A stretch of 64,000 bases of DNA from Mesobacterium_A hydrothermale. GTDB lineage: Bacteria > Pseudomonadota > Alphaproteobacteria > Rhodobacterales > Rhodobacteraceae. The position numbers were made by a program, and so were the translations under genes. Of the stretch, positions 41,307 through 50,312 are shown in pieces; the stretch's first letter is position 1, and every line of letters begins with the position of its first letter. The notes beneath the pieces are model-generated. The model had not been told where the DNA came from. It saw only the letters and a list, made by a program, of their open reading frames with translations, and ran no database searches. The stretch is taken from NCBI RefSeq assembly GCF_035818635.1, contig NZ_JAYLLH010000003.1:1-64000 (forward strand), read 5' to 3'.

Positions 41307-41843
41307 TCAGTCCGGTTCCTGTACGAACGAAGAGTTCGATACCAGGGCGACATAGCCGTCGCCATCGGTCCGCATCGCGCCGCCCAGGTAACCTGCGGGC
41401 GAAAACGGATCATACTTGTAACAGGCGCGCAGCAGCATCACGTCATTGGCTTCGCCGACGTCATAGTTGCGTTGCGGGGTGGCCTGCCGCGCGACGTTCA
41501 CGCAGTCGGCCTTGGCGTCGGGTTCACGCCAGTTGTCCATATGCAGCAGGATCATTTCCAGTTGCAGCTTGGAATTGCATTCGGGCAGCACGCCGGCGTG
41601 ATCGCAGATCATCCGCTTCAGCTGCGCGTGGGTATAGGTGGTGCCGGTGCCCAGGCGCACGTCCCGGACCGTCTGATCCAGCGCCCGCTCAAGAGAGCTG
41701 TGGCGCAGCGTCATCGTCCCCATTTCGATGGTCGAGACCATGATCATGATGAACAGTGGCGCCCAAAGGGCAAAGGGCACCACCATAGAGCCGTCTTCAC
41801 TACGCCTGAACTTTTTAAACATGACGCCCACCATTCGTGTCAT
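41307..41843 (-). CDS. TadE-like pseudopilin
   Basis: A 178-residue protein with N-terminal motif KFRRSEDGSMVVPFALWAPLFIMIMVSTIEMG (about 10-42), a TadE-type membrane anchor with an upstream basic/acidic processing segment. The rest is soluble with three or four Cys that could form disulphides outside the membrane. Its start overlaps the stop of the VWA-domain gene by four bases (ATGA), so expression is coupled. Tad pili mediate surface adhesion. Confidence 0.85.
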   Translation of the reverse strand: MTRMVGVMFKKFRRSEDGSMVVPFALWAPLFIMIMVSTIEMGTMTLRHSSLERALDQTVRDVRLGTGTTYTHAQLKRMICDHAGVLPECNSKLQLEMILLHMDNWREPDAKADCVNVARQATPQRNYDVGEANDVMLLRACYKYDPFSPAGYLGGAMRTDGDGYVALVSNSSFVQEPD

Positions 41844-43474
41844 TGGGTCAATCTGACTTGCTTGATCGACCGGCCGATCGCCGCGAAGATCGAAGAAAGG
41901 TCCGTGCCGTCAGCCTCGAAGTAATGCGCACTGGACGAAGCACACTGCCGCATCACCTGTTCACCGTGGCTCGTGGTTTCGAACGCGATCGTCCAGACTG
42001 TGATATTTTGCGCCTTTGCGGCGTCGCAGGCCTGCTGCAACAGCCAGTCGCCCTGACCTTGGCTGTATTTCTGCTGGTACCAGTCGCCCCAGCTGAACGG
42101 GTCGAGCACGAAATTCACCAGAAAATACCAAAAGTTCTGACCAGACCAGGTGCTTGCGGTGATGCCATCGCCGTTGGTGTCCCAGACGGCCAAGGGGTCG
42201 GGGTCGAACGGGGTGTTGTTGCCCGAGCCGGCGTCGCAATCGGGGTGACCGTCCTTCCACCATTCGTCGCCGGAACAGCTATAGACGTTTTCCATGCCCC
42301 CGGTCTCGGCCGCACCATTGGCGACCATGGCTTCAACGTCGGCCAGCGATGCCACGATCGGATCATAGCGGTCGCTGCTGATCCGGTACGATTCGCCGTT
42401 TTCGCCGTCTGTCATCAGAACGATGTGTTTCATCGTGTCTTCGCGGCCATAGTTCATCGGACGGTCGCGGAATGCGTTCGGAACGATGCCGTCATCGGCC
42501 AGGTCGCGCACCAGCGGGCGGGCGGACGGATCCAGCAGGGCGACGCCCCATTTCATGCCCAGAAAGATCGACGTCCCGGCCTGCGGCACAAAGGCGTTGA
42601 TCTGATCGACCAGCGCCTGGTGATCGTTCGACAGCGGCGTGACCTCGGCCCAGTCTGCGTTCGGGCAAACCGGCGTGTCCAGGTCGTTGAGTGACCCGAA
42701 AAGGTTCCACTGATAGGCCTGCGCCTGGTCATAGGTGCGGTTCAGGTCCAGATCGGCCTGGCGCACCTCGTTGTCCGGCATTTCGATGCAGAACGAAAAC
42801 GGGTGTTCCCAATCCACGTTCATGTGCCGCGCGACCTCAAGGCCGACGCTGACATGTTCCGAATAGGGCACCAGCGACACGGAAACCGCATCCGGATAGG
42901 TGTCATCCATGACGGTGTCCAGGAACACTTCGGCCGCGTCCTGCAAGTTCGGCAGGCGGTTGTTGAACCCCATCGAGGCCGAGATATCGAGAACGAGGGA
43001 GATCTCGACGTTGCGCGCCTGCTGCTCGGCTGTGCCGCTCGCGTCGATTTCGAAATGGTCGACCCCGATGAATTGAGAGAAATTGGCCGCAAGCGTGTCG
43101 TTGGCCACGGCAGAGACACGTCTGAAGTTCACGCCAGACCGGTCATCGACCGACACCAGCGTGTCCGCGATCCCCATCTTGGCGAAATAGTCTTCGACGA
43201 CTTCTTCGCCGCCCAGTTCGTTGTCCAGTGCCGCGCCGGCCAGGACAGCCCGGTCCAGCGTCGCCTGGATTCGCGTCCGCTTCAGCTCGGCATGGATCAT
43301 GTCGATCCCGATGCCGCCGAAGGCCATCATGATCATGATTGTCGCCAGCGCCATGTGGGTCATGCTACCGGATTCCTCGCGCAAGAAAGCGGACGCGCTG
43401 TTGCGCAACCTGCCTTTCAAACGGGTCGCCAGACGGCAGCTGCCGGCGACAGAAGTTTCGGTTACATTTGTCAT
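41840..43474 (-). CDS. TadG-like protein with von Willebrand A domain
   Basis: A 544-residue protein. A Tad-like anchor (FLREESGSMTHMALATIMIMMAFGGIGIDMIHAE, about 30-62) precedes a VWA domain from about residue 155. The MIDAS motif is VLDISASMG with Asp and both Ser, and a second metal ligand Asp lies in HIVLMTDGENGE. An insert of about 90 residues with paired Cys (YSCSGDEWWKDGHPDC) and a DTNGDG calcium-loop-like motif lies between VWA halves. It is first in a three-gene Tad-type operon. The secretion ATPase and prepilin genes are not in this window. Confidence 0.9.
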   Translation of the reverse strand: MTNVTETSVAGSCRLATRLKGRLRNSASAFLREESGSMTHMALATIMIMMAFGGIGIDMIHAELKRTRIQATLDRAVLAGAALDNELGGEEVVEDYFAKMGIADTLVSVDDRSGVNFRRVSAVANDTLAANFSQFIGVDHFEIDASGTAEQQARNVEISLVLDISASMGFNNRLPNLQDAAEVFLDTVMDDTYPDAVSVSLVPYSEHVSVGLEVARHMNVDWEHPFSFCIEMPDNEVRQADLDLNRTYDQAQAYQWNLFGSLNDLDTPVCPNADWAEVTPLSNDHQALVDQINAFVPQAGTSIFLGMKWGVALLDPSARPLVRDLADDGIVPNAFRDRPMNYGREDTMKHIVLMTDGENGESYRISSDRYDPIVASLADVEAMVANGAAETGGMENVYSCSGDEWWKDGHPDCDAGSGNNTPFDPDPLAVWDTNGDGITASTWSGQNFWYFLVNFVLDPFSWGDWYQQKYSQGQGDWLLQQACDAAKAQNITVWTIAFETTSHGEQVMRQCASSSAHYFEADGTDLSSIFAAIGRSIKQVRLTQ

Positions 43475-43771
43475 CCCGTACCTTTCGCCGGGCCTACCGG
43501 CTCAACCTTCTCACCTTGAACACACACATAGCGATGGACGTATTTATGACGGGCCAACGTGGCGAAAGTTGGGCAGCAGGACCGGGGATTCGTCTTAATT
43601 GTTCGGAAACACTCGCGAATTTCCCTGGTATTCCGGGGGTCTGTTTCGTGGGCGTCGACAGTCCTGAGGGAAAAACCTGCAATCCCCCTCAAATTGAAAA
43701 GGGTGATTCACAGACTCGGTTTTTCGGAGACCCAGAACGCCGCGGAACGGGCGAAAAAAGGCGGTATGGGA

Positions 43772-43784
43772 TGACGCTACGTCA
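43772..43784. promoter_or_regulatory. Palindrome TGACG-CTA-CGTCA
   Basis: A perfect 13-base inverted repeat about 200 bases before the glutamate dehydrogenase start. A regulator cannot be named. Confidence 0.35.
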
Positions 43785-43836
43785 ACACTTTACCCGCTCA
43801 ACATCACATTTCCATGTCAAGTTTCGTTAAAATATT

Positions 43837-43850
43837 CACATATATATGTG
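43837..43850. promoter_or_regulatory. Self-complementary CACATATATATGTG
   Basis: A perfect 14-base palindrome in an AT-rich stretch about 135 bases before the glutamate dehydrogenase start; AT-rich symmetrical sites like this suit Lrp-type or CRP/FNR-type regulators, but none can be assigned. Confidence 0.35.
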
Positions 43851-43984
43851 CAAAAATGCGCATCTCGACGCCCGCCGTCAGGGTGCGACAATTTGGTAGC
43901 CTTCCGGGGACCATCGGCTTAGGTTGCTGAAAAAATGGTCACTGTGTGAACCTCTCGCGCATGGCCGCCAGCAAGGAGAGACCC

Positions 43985-45421
43985 ATGACCCTCGCAGCCA
44001 GAGGCGAACCAACCTTCCGTCAAAGCGTGGACCTGATGTTCAACCGCGCCGTGGCCCTGATGGATCTGCCGCCCGGTCTCGAGGAAAAAATCCGCGTCTG
44101 CAACTCGACCTACACCGTCCGGTTCGGTGTCCGCCTGCGTGGCCACATCCACACCTTCACCGGCTACCGCTCGGTCCACTCCGAACATATGGAACCGGTC
44201 AAGGGCGGCATCCGCTTCGCCAGTTCCGTCAACCAGGACGAGGTCGAGGCGCTGGCCGCGCTGATGACCTATAAATGCGCGCTGGTCGAGGCACCGTTCG
44301 GCGGCTCAAAGGGGGGCTTGTGCATCGACCCGCGCCAGTGGGACGAACACGAACTGGAACAGATCACCCGGCGCTTCGCCTATGAACTGATCAAGCGCGA
44401 CCTGATCAACCCGTCGCAAAACGTGCCCGCGCCCGACATGGGTACGGGCGAACGGGAAATGGCCTGGATCGCCGACCAATACGCCCGGATGAACACCACC
44501 GACATCAACGCCCGCGCCTGTGTCACCGGCAAGCCGCTGAATTCCGGCGGCATTTCCGGCCGGGTCGAGGCGACGGGCCGGGGCGTGCAATACGCCCTGC
44601 GCGAATTCTTTCGCGATCCGCGCGACATGGCCAAGGCCGGCCTGACCGGCCGGCTCGACGGCAAGCGCGTCATCGTTCAGGGTCTGGGCAACGTGGGCTA
44701 CCACGCCGCCAAATTCCTGAGCGAGGAAGACGGCTGCAAGATCGTCGGGATCATCGAACGCGACGGCGCCCTGATCGACCCCGCCGGCATCGACGTCGAG
44801 GCCGTCAAGCACCACATCGACCGCCACGGCGGCGTCGATATGTTCCCCGGGCCGCGCTATGTCGCCGACGGGGCCAAGGTGCTCGAGGAAGACTGCGACA
44901 TCCTGATCCCTGCCGCGATGGAAGGGGTCATCAACATCTCGAATGCCGAACGCATCGCCGCACCCCTGATCATCGAGGCTGCCAACGGCCCGATCACCGC
45001 CGGGGCGGACGATATCCTGCGCAAGAAGGGCACGGTGATCATCCCGGATCTCTACGCCAATGCGGGCGGTGTGACGGTGTCCTATTTCGAATGGGTCAAG
45101 AACCTCAGTCACATCCGCTTTGGCCGGATGCAGCGCCGCCAGGAAGAGGCACGCCACCAACTGGTGATCGACGAACTCGAACGGCTGTCCGCAGATACCG
45201 GCATCGGCTGGACCCTCAGCCCCAATTTCAAGGAAAAGTACCTGAAAGGCGCGGACGAACTGGAACTGGTGCGCTCCGGTCTCGATGACACGATGCGGAT
45301 TGCCTACCAGTCCATGCGCGAAGTCTGGCATGGCCGCGACGATGTCGAGGATCTGCGCACCGCAGGGTATATCGTCAGCATCACCAAGGTCGCCAACAGC
45401 TATCGCGCCAAGGGCATCTGA
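43985..45421 (+). CDS. Glutamate dehydrogenase (Glu/Leu/Phe/Val family)
   Basis: A 478-residue enzyme interconverting glutamate and 2-oxoglutarate plus ammonia. The glutamate-binding region MEPVKGGIRF and catalytic KCALVEAPFGGSKGG (Lys) are intact. The Rossmann segment is VIVQGLGNVGYHAAKFL, and NAGGVTVSYFEWVKNL follows. A Glu after the Rossmann strand (GIIERDGALI) suggests a preference for NAD, but that is a guess. The start is ATG 43985, three bases after AAGGAGAG; GTG 43946 is in frame. It may feed on ammonia released by the neighbouring catabolic pathways. Confidence 0.93.
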   Translation: MTLAARGEPTFRQSVDLMFNRAVALMDLPPGLEEKIRVCNSTYTVRFGVRLRGHIHTFTGYRSVHSEHMEPVKGGIRFASSVNQDEVEALAALMTYKCALVEAPFGGSKGGLCIDPRQWDEHELEQITRRFAYELIKRDLINPSQNVPAPDMGTGEREMAWIADQYARMNTTDINARACVTGKPLNSGGISGRVEATGRGVQYALREFFRDPRDMAKAGLTGRLDGKRVIVQGLGNVGYHAAKFLSEEDGCKIVGIIERDGALIDPAGIDVEAVKHHIDRHGGVDMFPGPRYVADGAKVLEEDCDILIPAAMEGVINISNAERIAAPLIIEAANGPITAGADDILRKKGTVIIPDLYANAGGVTVSYFEWVKNLSHIRFGRMQRRQEEARHQLVIDELERLSADTGIGWTLSPNFKEKYLKGADELELVRSGLDDTMRIAYQSMREVWHGRDDVEDLRTAGYIVSITKVANSYRAKGI

Positions 45422-45431
45422 CACCCGTGGG

Positions 45432-45445
45432 TTGATTTACATCAA
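45432..45445. promoter_or_regulatory. FNR/FnrL box TTGAT-TTAC-ATCAA
   Basis: A perfect match to the FNR consensus TTGAT-N4-ATCAA, ten bases after the glutamate dehydrogenase stop and 255 bases before soxB. It would make the sarcosine oxidase operon, or an unseen transcript, responsive to oxygen. No gene is visible in 45446-45700. Confidence 0.65.
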
Positions 45446-45700
45446 GGCGGCACACCCGGCTTTGCGGCAGGGTGGGCCTGTCATTCCCGTGACACACACA
45501 CAGCGATCTTCGGCCGGTCCGCGTATTGGGCAGGTCTTTCCAGTGGCCTGCCGTTACCCCGACATCCCGGACCCAGCCGCGTGGCGCGGCGAAATGCCGT
45601 TCGCGGCAGAAAAAGTCGAAAAACTGCTTTTTGTCGTCGTTTGTGAATTGAAGTGCGGCGCGCGTCTTGGTTCAGTCTGCCCAAGCAAAGGGAGACGCGG

Positions 45701-46954
45701 ATGCGCTTTTCTGCATTGAAGGTCCTGACCGAAGGGCTGACCGGCAACAAGGGCTGGACGCCGCATTGGCGCGATCCGCAGCCGAAATCCGAGTATGACA
45801 TTGTCATCATCGGCGGCGGCGGTCACGGCCTGTCCACGGCCTATTACCTGGCGCGCGAACATGGCCTGACCAATGTCGCGGTGCTGGAAAAGGGCTATCT
45901 TGGCGGTGGCAACGTCGGGCGCAACACGACCATCGTGCGCGCCAACTATTTCCTGCCTGGCAACTCCGAATTCTACAGCCATTCGCTGAAGCTGTGGGAA
46001 GGGCTGGAATCCGAGCTGAACTACAACGTCATGCATTCGCAGCGCGGGCTGATCAACCTGTTCCATTCCGATGGTCAGCGCGATGCCTTCGCCCGGCGCG
46101 GCAATTCGATGATCAACCAGGGCGACGATGCCATCCTGCTGGACCGTGACGGCGTGCGCAAACACCTGCCCTATCTCGATTTCGACAACGTCCGCTTTCC
46201 GGTCTATGGCGGCCTGCTGCACCCGCGTGGCGGTACCGCCCGCCACGATGCTGTGGCCTGGGGCTATGCCCGTGGCGCCGACCAGCGCGGTGTCGATCTG
46301 ATCCAGAACTGCGAAGTCACCAGCATCGACATCGAAGGTGGCAAGGTGCGCGGCGTGCAAACCACCCGCGGCGCGATCCGGGCAAAAAAGGTGGCCATCG
46401 TCACCGCCGGCCGGTCGGGGCAGGTGGCGGCCATGGCCGGCATGCGCCTGCCGATCGAAAGCCACCTGTTGCAGGCCTTCGTGACCGAAGGGCTGAAACC
46501 GGTGATCGACCATGTCGTCAGCTTCGGCATGGGCCACTTCTATATCAGCCAGTCCGACAAGGGCGGACTGGTGTTTGGCGGCGACCTCGATTTCTATGCC
46601 TCTTATGCGGCACGCGGCAACCTGCCGATGCAGGAACACGTGATGGAGGCCGCGATGACCCTGATGCCGATGATCGGCAAGGCCCGCGTTCTGCGCAGTT
46701 GGGGCGGGATCATGGACATGTCGCCCGACGGCTCGCCGATCATCGACAAGACCGGGATCGATGGGCTCTATCTGAACTGCGGCTGGTGTTATGGCGGGTT
46801 CAAGGCGGTGCCGGGCTCGGGCTTCAGCTTTGCCCATCTGATCGCCACCGACCGCCCGCACGAACCGGCCGCGCGGTTCCGGCTGGACAGGTTCCGGACC
46901 GGCCAGGGTCTGATGGACGAAGAAGGCACCGGCGCGCAGCACAACCTGCACTAG
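45701..46954 (+). CDS. soxB: Sarcosine oxidase subunit beta
   Basis: A 417-residue FAD/FMN subunit that oxidatively demethylates sarcosine. The FAD motif is YDIVIIGGGGHGLSTAYYLA (about 32-51). The segment LLHPRGGTARHDAVAWGYARGA lies in the region that carries the covalent FMN His in characterised enzymes. The C-terminal CGWCYGGFKAVPGSG is diagnostic. The start is ATG 45701 with AAGGGAGA. It is the first gene of soxBDAG; the product is glycine plus methylenetetrahydrofolate, consistent with use of glycine betaine in a marine bacterium. Confidence 0.95.
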   Translation: MRFSALKVLTEGLTGNKGWTPHWRDPQPKSEYDIVIIGGGGHGLSTAYYLAREHGLTNVAVLEKGYLGGGNVGRNTTIVRANYFLPGNSEFYSHSLKLWEGLESELNYNVMHSQRGLINLFHSDGQRDAFARRGNSMINQGDDAILLDRDGVRKHLPYLDFDNVRFPVYGGLLHPRGGTARHDAVAWGYARGADQRGVDLIQNCEVTSIDIEGGKVRGVQTTRGAIRAKKVAIVTAGRSGQVAAMAGMRLPIESHLLQAFVTEGLKPVIDHVVSFGMGHFYISQSDKGGLVFGGDLDFYASYAARGNLPMQEHVMEAAMTLMPMIGKARVLRSWGGIMDMSPDGSPIIDKTGIDGLYLNCGWCYGGFKAVPGSGFSFAHLIATDRPHEPAARFRLDRFRTGQGLMDEEGTGAQHNLH

Positions 46955-47034
46955 GCCGGGGTCAAGGGGATGAACGTGACGATTTTCGCACCGAAGAACA
47001 GAAACCAGATCGCCACCGGCGATATGCGGGGTCG

Positions 47035-47074
47035 TATGCATCGATTGTGCATGGAATGTGCATGGCGTGTGCAT
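47035..47074 (+). repeat. Four TGCAT-containing units at 11-base spacing
   Basis: TATGCAT at 47035 is followed by TGTGCAT at 47046, 47057 and 47068, each exactly 11 bases from the last. The unit reads TGTGCATGGNN. Eleven is not a multiple of three, so this is no coding repeat. It lies in the 152-base soxB-soxD space, 33 bases before the soxD start. Confidence 0.8.
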
Positions 47075-47106
47075 CCCGGATTTGCCCCCCGGGAAAGGAG
47101 CAGCAA

Positions 47107-47379
47107 ATGAGGATCCCCTGTCCGATCTGTGGCGACCGCGACCGCCGCGAATTCTATTACCAGGGCCATGCGGTGATGCTGGACCGCCCCGCACCCGACA
47201 CCGGCGAAACGGTCTGGGACGACTATCTGCACAACCGGGAAAACCCCGCGGGCGACACCCGCGACCTGTGGTATCACGACGGCGGCTGCGGGGCGTGGCT
47301 GGTGGTCACGCGCAACACGATTACCCATGAAATCAAGGGTGTAGAGCTTGCCCGCGACGCAAAAGGGGGTGCCGCGTGA
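47107..47379 (+). CDS. soxD: Sarcosine oxidase subunit delta
   Basis: A 90-residue zinc-binding subunit. Zinc ligands are CPICGDRDRREF at the N-terminus and the later His/Cys in YHDGGCGAWLVV. The family segment VWDDYLHNRENPAGDTRDLWYHDGGC is complete. The start is ATG 47107 with AAAGGAG. It ends inside the start of soxA (the GTG overlaps the TGA), so translation is coupled. Confidence 0.95.
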   Translation: MRIPCPICGDRDRREFYYQGHAVMLDRPAPDTGETVWDDYLHNRENPAGDTRDLWYHDGGCGAWLVVTRNTITHEIKGVELARDAKGGAA

Positions 47380-50312
47380 GGATCGACGGCAAGGGCCGGA
47401 TCGACCGGTCGAGAACCCTGAATTTCCGTTTCGACGGCCAGCGCTTCACCGGGCACCCCGGCGATACGCTGGCCTCGGCGCTGATGGCGTCGAACGTGCG
47501 GCTGATGGGCCGGTCGTTCAAGTACCACCGTCCCCGCGGCGTGCTGACCGCCGGCAGCGAGGAACCCAACGCCCTTGTCACCGTCGGCAAGGGCCCCCAC
47601 CGCGAACCCAACACGCGGGCAACGGTTCAGGAACTCTTTGACGGGCTCGAGGCCCGCAGCCAGAACCGCTGGCCGTCGCTGGCGTGGGACCTTCTGTCGG
47701 TCAACGATATGGCCGCCCCGTTCCTGGGCGCGGGGTTTTATTACAAGACCTTCATGTGGCCCAGAGCGTTCTGGGAAAAGCTTTACGAGCCGATGATCCG
47801 GCGCGCCGCCGGACTGGGGGCGCTGGACGGACGCAACAACCCGGATGCCTATGAAAAGGCTTATGCTTTCTGTGACGTTCTGGTCATCGGCGCGGGCCCT
47901 TCGGGGTTGATGGCGGCGCTGACGGCGGCGCGCTCTGGCGCGGATGTCATCCTGTGCGACGAGGCGCCCGAAACCGGTGGTCGCCTGCGGTTCGAAGAGG
48001 AAGAGGTCGGCGGTCTGCCGGGCCACGCCTGGGCGCGCGAGGTGACGGCGGAACTGGCCGGTATGGACAACGTCCGTATCCTGACCCGCACCACCGTGAC
48101 CGGTGCCTATGACCAGGGCACCTTTGGTGCGCTGGAACGGGTCAGCCATCACCTGTCCGATCCCGCCGGGCGTCCGCGCGAATGTTTCTGGCGCATCGCC
48201 GCCAAACGGTCGATCCTGACCGCCGGTGCGCTGGAACGCCCGGTGGCCTTTCGCAACAACGATCGTCCGGGGATCCTGAACGCGGGCGCGGTGCGCGCCT
48301 ACCTGCATCAATGGGGCGTGGTGCCGGGCCAGAATGTCGCCGTCTTCGGCAACACCGACGATGCCGCCCGCACCGCCCGCGATCTGCAGGCGGCGGGCGT
48401 TCGGGTCTGCGCGCTGATCGACAGCCGCCACGACGCCCGGCCCAAGGCCTCTTGCGATGTCTTTACCGGCACGGTGATCGCCAATGCCCACGGTGGGCGT
48501 GGCGGGGTCGAGGCGGTGACGCTGCGCCGGGGCGACGGGTCAGAGATCAAGCTGAACTGCGACGCCGTTGCGATGACGGGCGGCTGGAATCCGTCTGTTC
48601 ACCTGGCCTGTCATATGAACGCACGCCCGGTCTGGAACGCAGAAATCAAGGCTTTCGTGCCCAGGCCCGACATGGTGCCGGGGATGGCGGCCGCCGGCGC
48701 GGCGAATGGTGCCTTTGCGACGCAAACCTGCCTGGACCAAGGGATCGCGGCGGCACGGGACGCGGTTCAGGCGCTGAACCTGACCGCGCCCGACATGGAA
48801 ACGCCGCAGGCCGAAAACGCGCCGTACCGCATCGCGCAGCTTTGGGCGGTGCCAGGCAAGGGCCGGGCCTGGCTGGATTTCCAGAACGACGTGACGGTCA
48901 AGGATGTGAAACTGGCGGCGCAGGAAAACTATGCCTCGGTCGAGCATATGAAGCGTTACACCACGCAGGGCATGGCCCCCGACCAGGGCAAGAATTCCAA
49001 CGTGGCCGCGCTGGCCGTTCTGGCGGATGCGACCGGGCGCGACATTCCCGGCACCGGAACGACGACGTTCCGCCCGCCGTATTCGCCGGTCAGCATCGCC
49101 GCGATGGGGGCCGGGGCGCAGGGCGCGGGCTTTGCCCCGCAGCGGCTGACCACCAGCCACGCTGCCAGCGTCGAGATGGGCGCGCCGATGATCGAGGCCG
49201 GGCTGTGGTACCGCCCCAGCTATTTCCCGCGCGACGGCGAAAAGACCTGGCGCCATGCCTGCGACCGAGAGGTTGCGATGGTGCGCAACCGGGTGGGCGT
49301 CTGCGACGTGTCCACCCTGGGCAAGATCGACATCCAGGGGCCGGACGCGGCCGCCTTTCTTGATTTTGTCTATACCAACACATTCAGCACGCTGAAGGTC
49401 GGGCGCACCCGCTATGGCCTGATGCTGCGCGAGGATGGTCACGTCATGGACGATGGCACCACCGCCCGGCTGGGCGAGACCCATTTCGTCATGACCACCA
49501 CAACGGCGGCGGCGGGTCTGGTGATGAAGCACCTCGACTGGGTGCACCAGGCGCTGTGTCCGCAGATGGATGTGCGGTTCATCTCGGTCACCGAACAGTG
49601 GGCGCAGTTCGCCGTGGCCGGGCCGCAGTCGCTGGAATTGCTGAACGGGCTGCTGGACACGCCCGCGACCGATGCCGACTGGCCGTTCATGGCTTGCGGG
49701 CCGGTGTCCGTGGGCGGGGTCACCGGACGTCTGTTCCGGATCTCGTTCAGCGGCGAACGCGCCTATGAACTCGCGGTGCCGTCGCGCTATGGCGACAGCC
49801 TGTTCCGTGAACTGGTCAGGCGCGCCGAGGGTATGGGCGGCGGCGCCTACGGGATGGAGGCGCTGAACGTGCTGCGGATCGAAAAGGGGTTCATCACCCA
49901 TGCCGAGATCCACGGGCGGGTGACGGCCTATGACATCGGGATGGAGCGCATGGTGTCGGCGAAAAAGGACTGCGTGGGCAAGACCATGGCGGCGCGTCCA
50001 GGCCTTGTCGGCGATCATCGGCAGCAGCTTGTGGGCCTGCGCCCGGTGACGGCGACCGAGCCGATCAGCGCGGGCGCACATCTGTTCAAGGATGGTGACG
50101 CCGCAGTCCGGGTGAACGATCAGGGTTATGTCACCTCGGTTTGCTATTCGCCGACACTGGGCACCTACATGGGGCTGGGGTTTCTTGAGAATGGTCGCGC
50201 TCGGCATGGCGAGGTGATCAGGCTGGTTGACCACCTGCGCGGGATCGAGGTGCGCTGCACCGTCGGTGACCCGGTGGTCTTTGACCCGGACGGAGGGCGG
50301 ATGCGTGGTTGA
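47376..50312 (+). CDS. soxA: Sarcosine oxidase subunit alpha
   Basis: A 978-residue subunit. An N-terminal ferredoxin-like domain without cluster cysteines (GHPGDTLASALMASNVRLMG, about 30-90) is followed by a NAD-binding fold (VLVIGAGPSGLMAALTAARSGADVIL, about 168-195). The C-terminal folate-binding GcvT-like domain (about 600-978) shows RNRVGVCDVSTLGKIDIQGPDAAAFLD and AYELAVPSRYG. It transfers the methyl carbon to tetrahydrofolate. The start is GTG 47376, overlapping soxD. soxG begins at GTG 50305 within its end. Confidence 0.95.
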   Translation: MRIDGKGRIDRSRTLNFRFDGQRFTGHPGDTLASALMASNVRLMGRSFKYHRPRGVLTAGSEEPNALVTVGKGPHREPNTRATVQELFDGLEARSQNRWPSLAWDLLSVNDMAAPFLGAGFYYKTFMWPRAFWEKLYEPMIRRAAGLGALDGRNNPDAYEKAYAFCDVLVIGAGPSGLMAALTAARSGADVILCDEAPETGGRLRFEEEEVGGLPGHAWAREVTAELAGMDNVRILTRTTVTGAYDQGTFGALERVSHHLSDPAGRPRECFWRIAAKRSILTAGALERPVAFRNNDRPGILNAGAVRAYLHQWGVVPGQNVAVFGNTDDAARTARDLQAAGVRVCALIDSRHDARPKASCDVFTGTVIANAHGGRGGVEAVTLRRGDGSEIKLNCDAVAMTGGWNPSVHLACHMNARPVWNAEIKAFVPRPDMVPGMAAAGAANGAFATQTCLDQGIAAARDAVQALNLTAPDMETPQAENAPYRIAQLWAVPGKGRAWLDFQNDVTVKDVKLAAQENYASVEHMKRYTTQGMAPDQGKNSNVAALAVLADATGRDIPGTGTTTFRPPYSPVSIAAMGAGAQGAGFAPQRLTTSHAASVEMGAPMIEAGLWYRPSYFPRDGEKTWRHACDREVAMVRNRVGVCDVSTLGKIDIQGPDAAAFLDFVYTNTFSTLKVGRTRYGLMLREDGHVMDDGTTARLGETHFVMTTTTAAAGLVMKHLDWVHQALCPQMDVRFISVTEQWAQFAVAGPQSLELLNGLLDTPATDADWPFMACGPVSVGGVTGRLFRISFSGERAYELAVPSRYGDSLFRELVRRAEGMGGGAYGMEALNVLRIEKGFITHAEIHGRVTAYDIGMERMVSAKKDCVGKTMAARPGLVGDHRQQLVGLRPVTATEPISAGAHLFKDGDAAVRVNDQGYVTSVCYSPTLGTYMGLGFLENGRARHGEVIRLVDHLRGIEVRCTVGDPVVFDPDGGRMRG

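Larger units (their letters stand above)
43475..43984. other. Regulatory gap between tadG and glutamate dehydrogenase
   Basis: A 510-base region with no convincing gene despite several open frames. It is AT-richer than the neighbouring genes. It contains the palindrome TGACG-CTA-CGTCA (43772-43784) and the self-complementary CACATATATATGTG (43837-43850), both upstream of the dehydrogenase and in position to be operators. Promoters for the divergent tad operon and gdh must lie here. Confidence 0.6.

Noticed and set aside
43339..43830. Open frames in the tadG-gdh gap
   Set aside because: They have poor codon bias, no ribosome-binding sites and no protein-like pattern; one overlaps tadG in antisense.
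47035..47074. CRISPR array or plasmid iterons
   Set aside because: Units are 11 bases with no spacers, and there are no cas or replication genes nearby.
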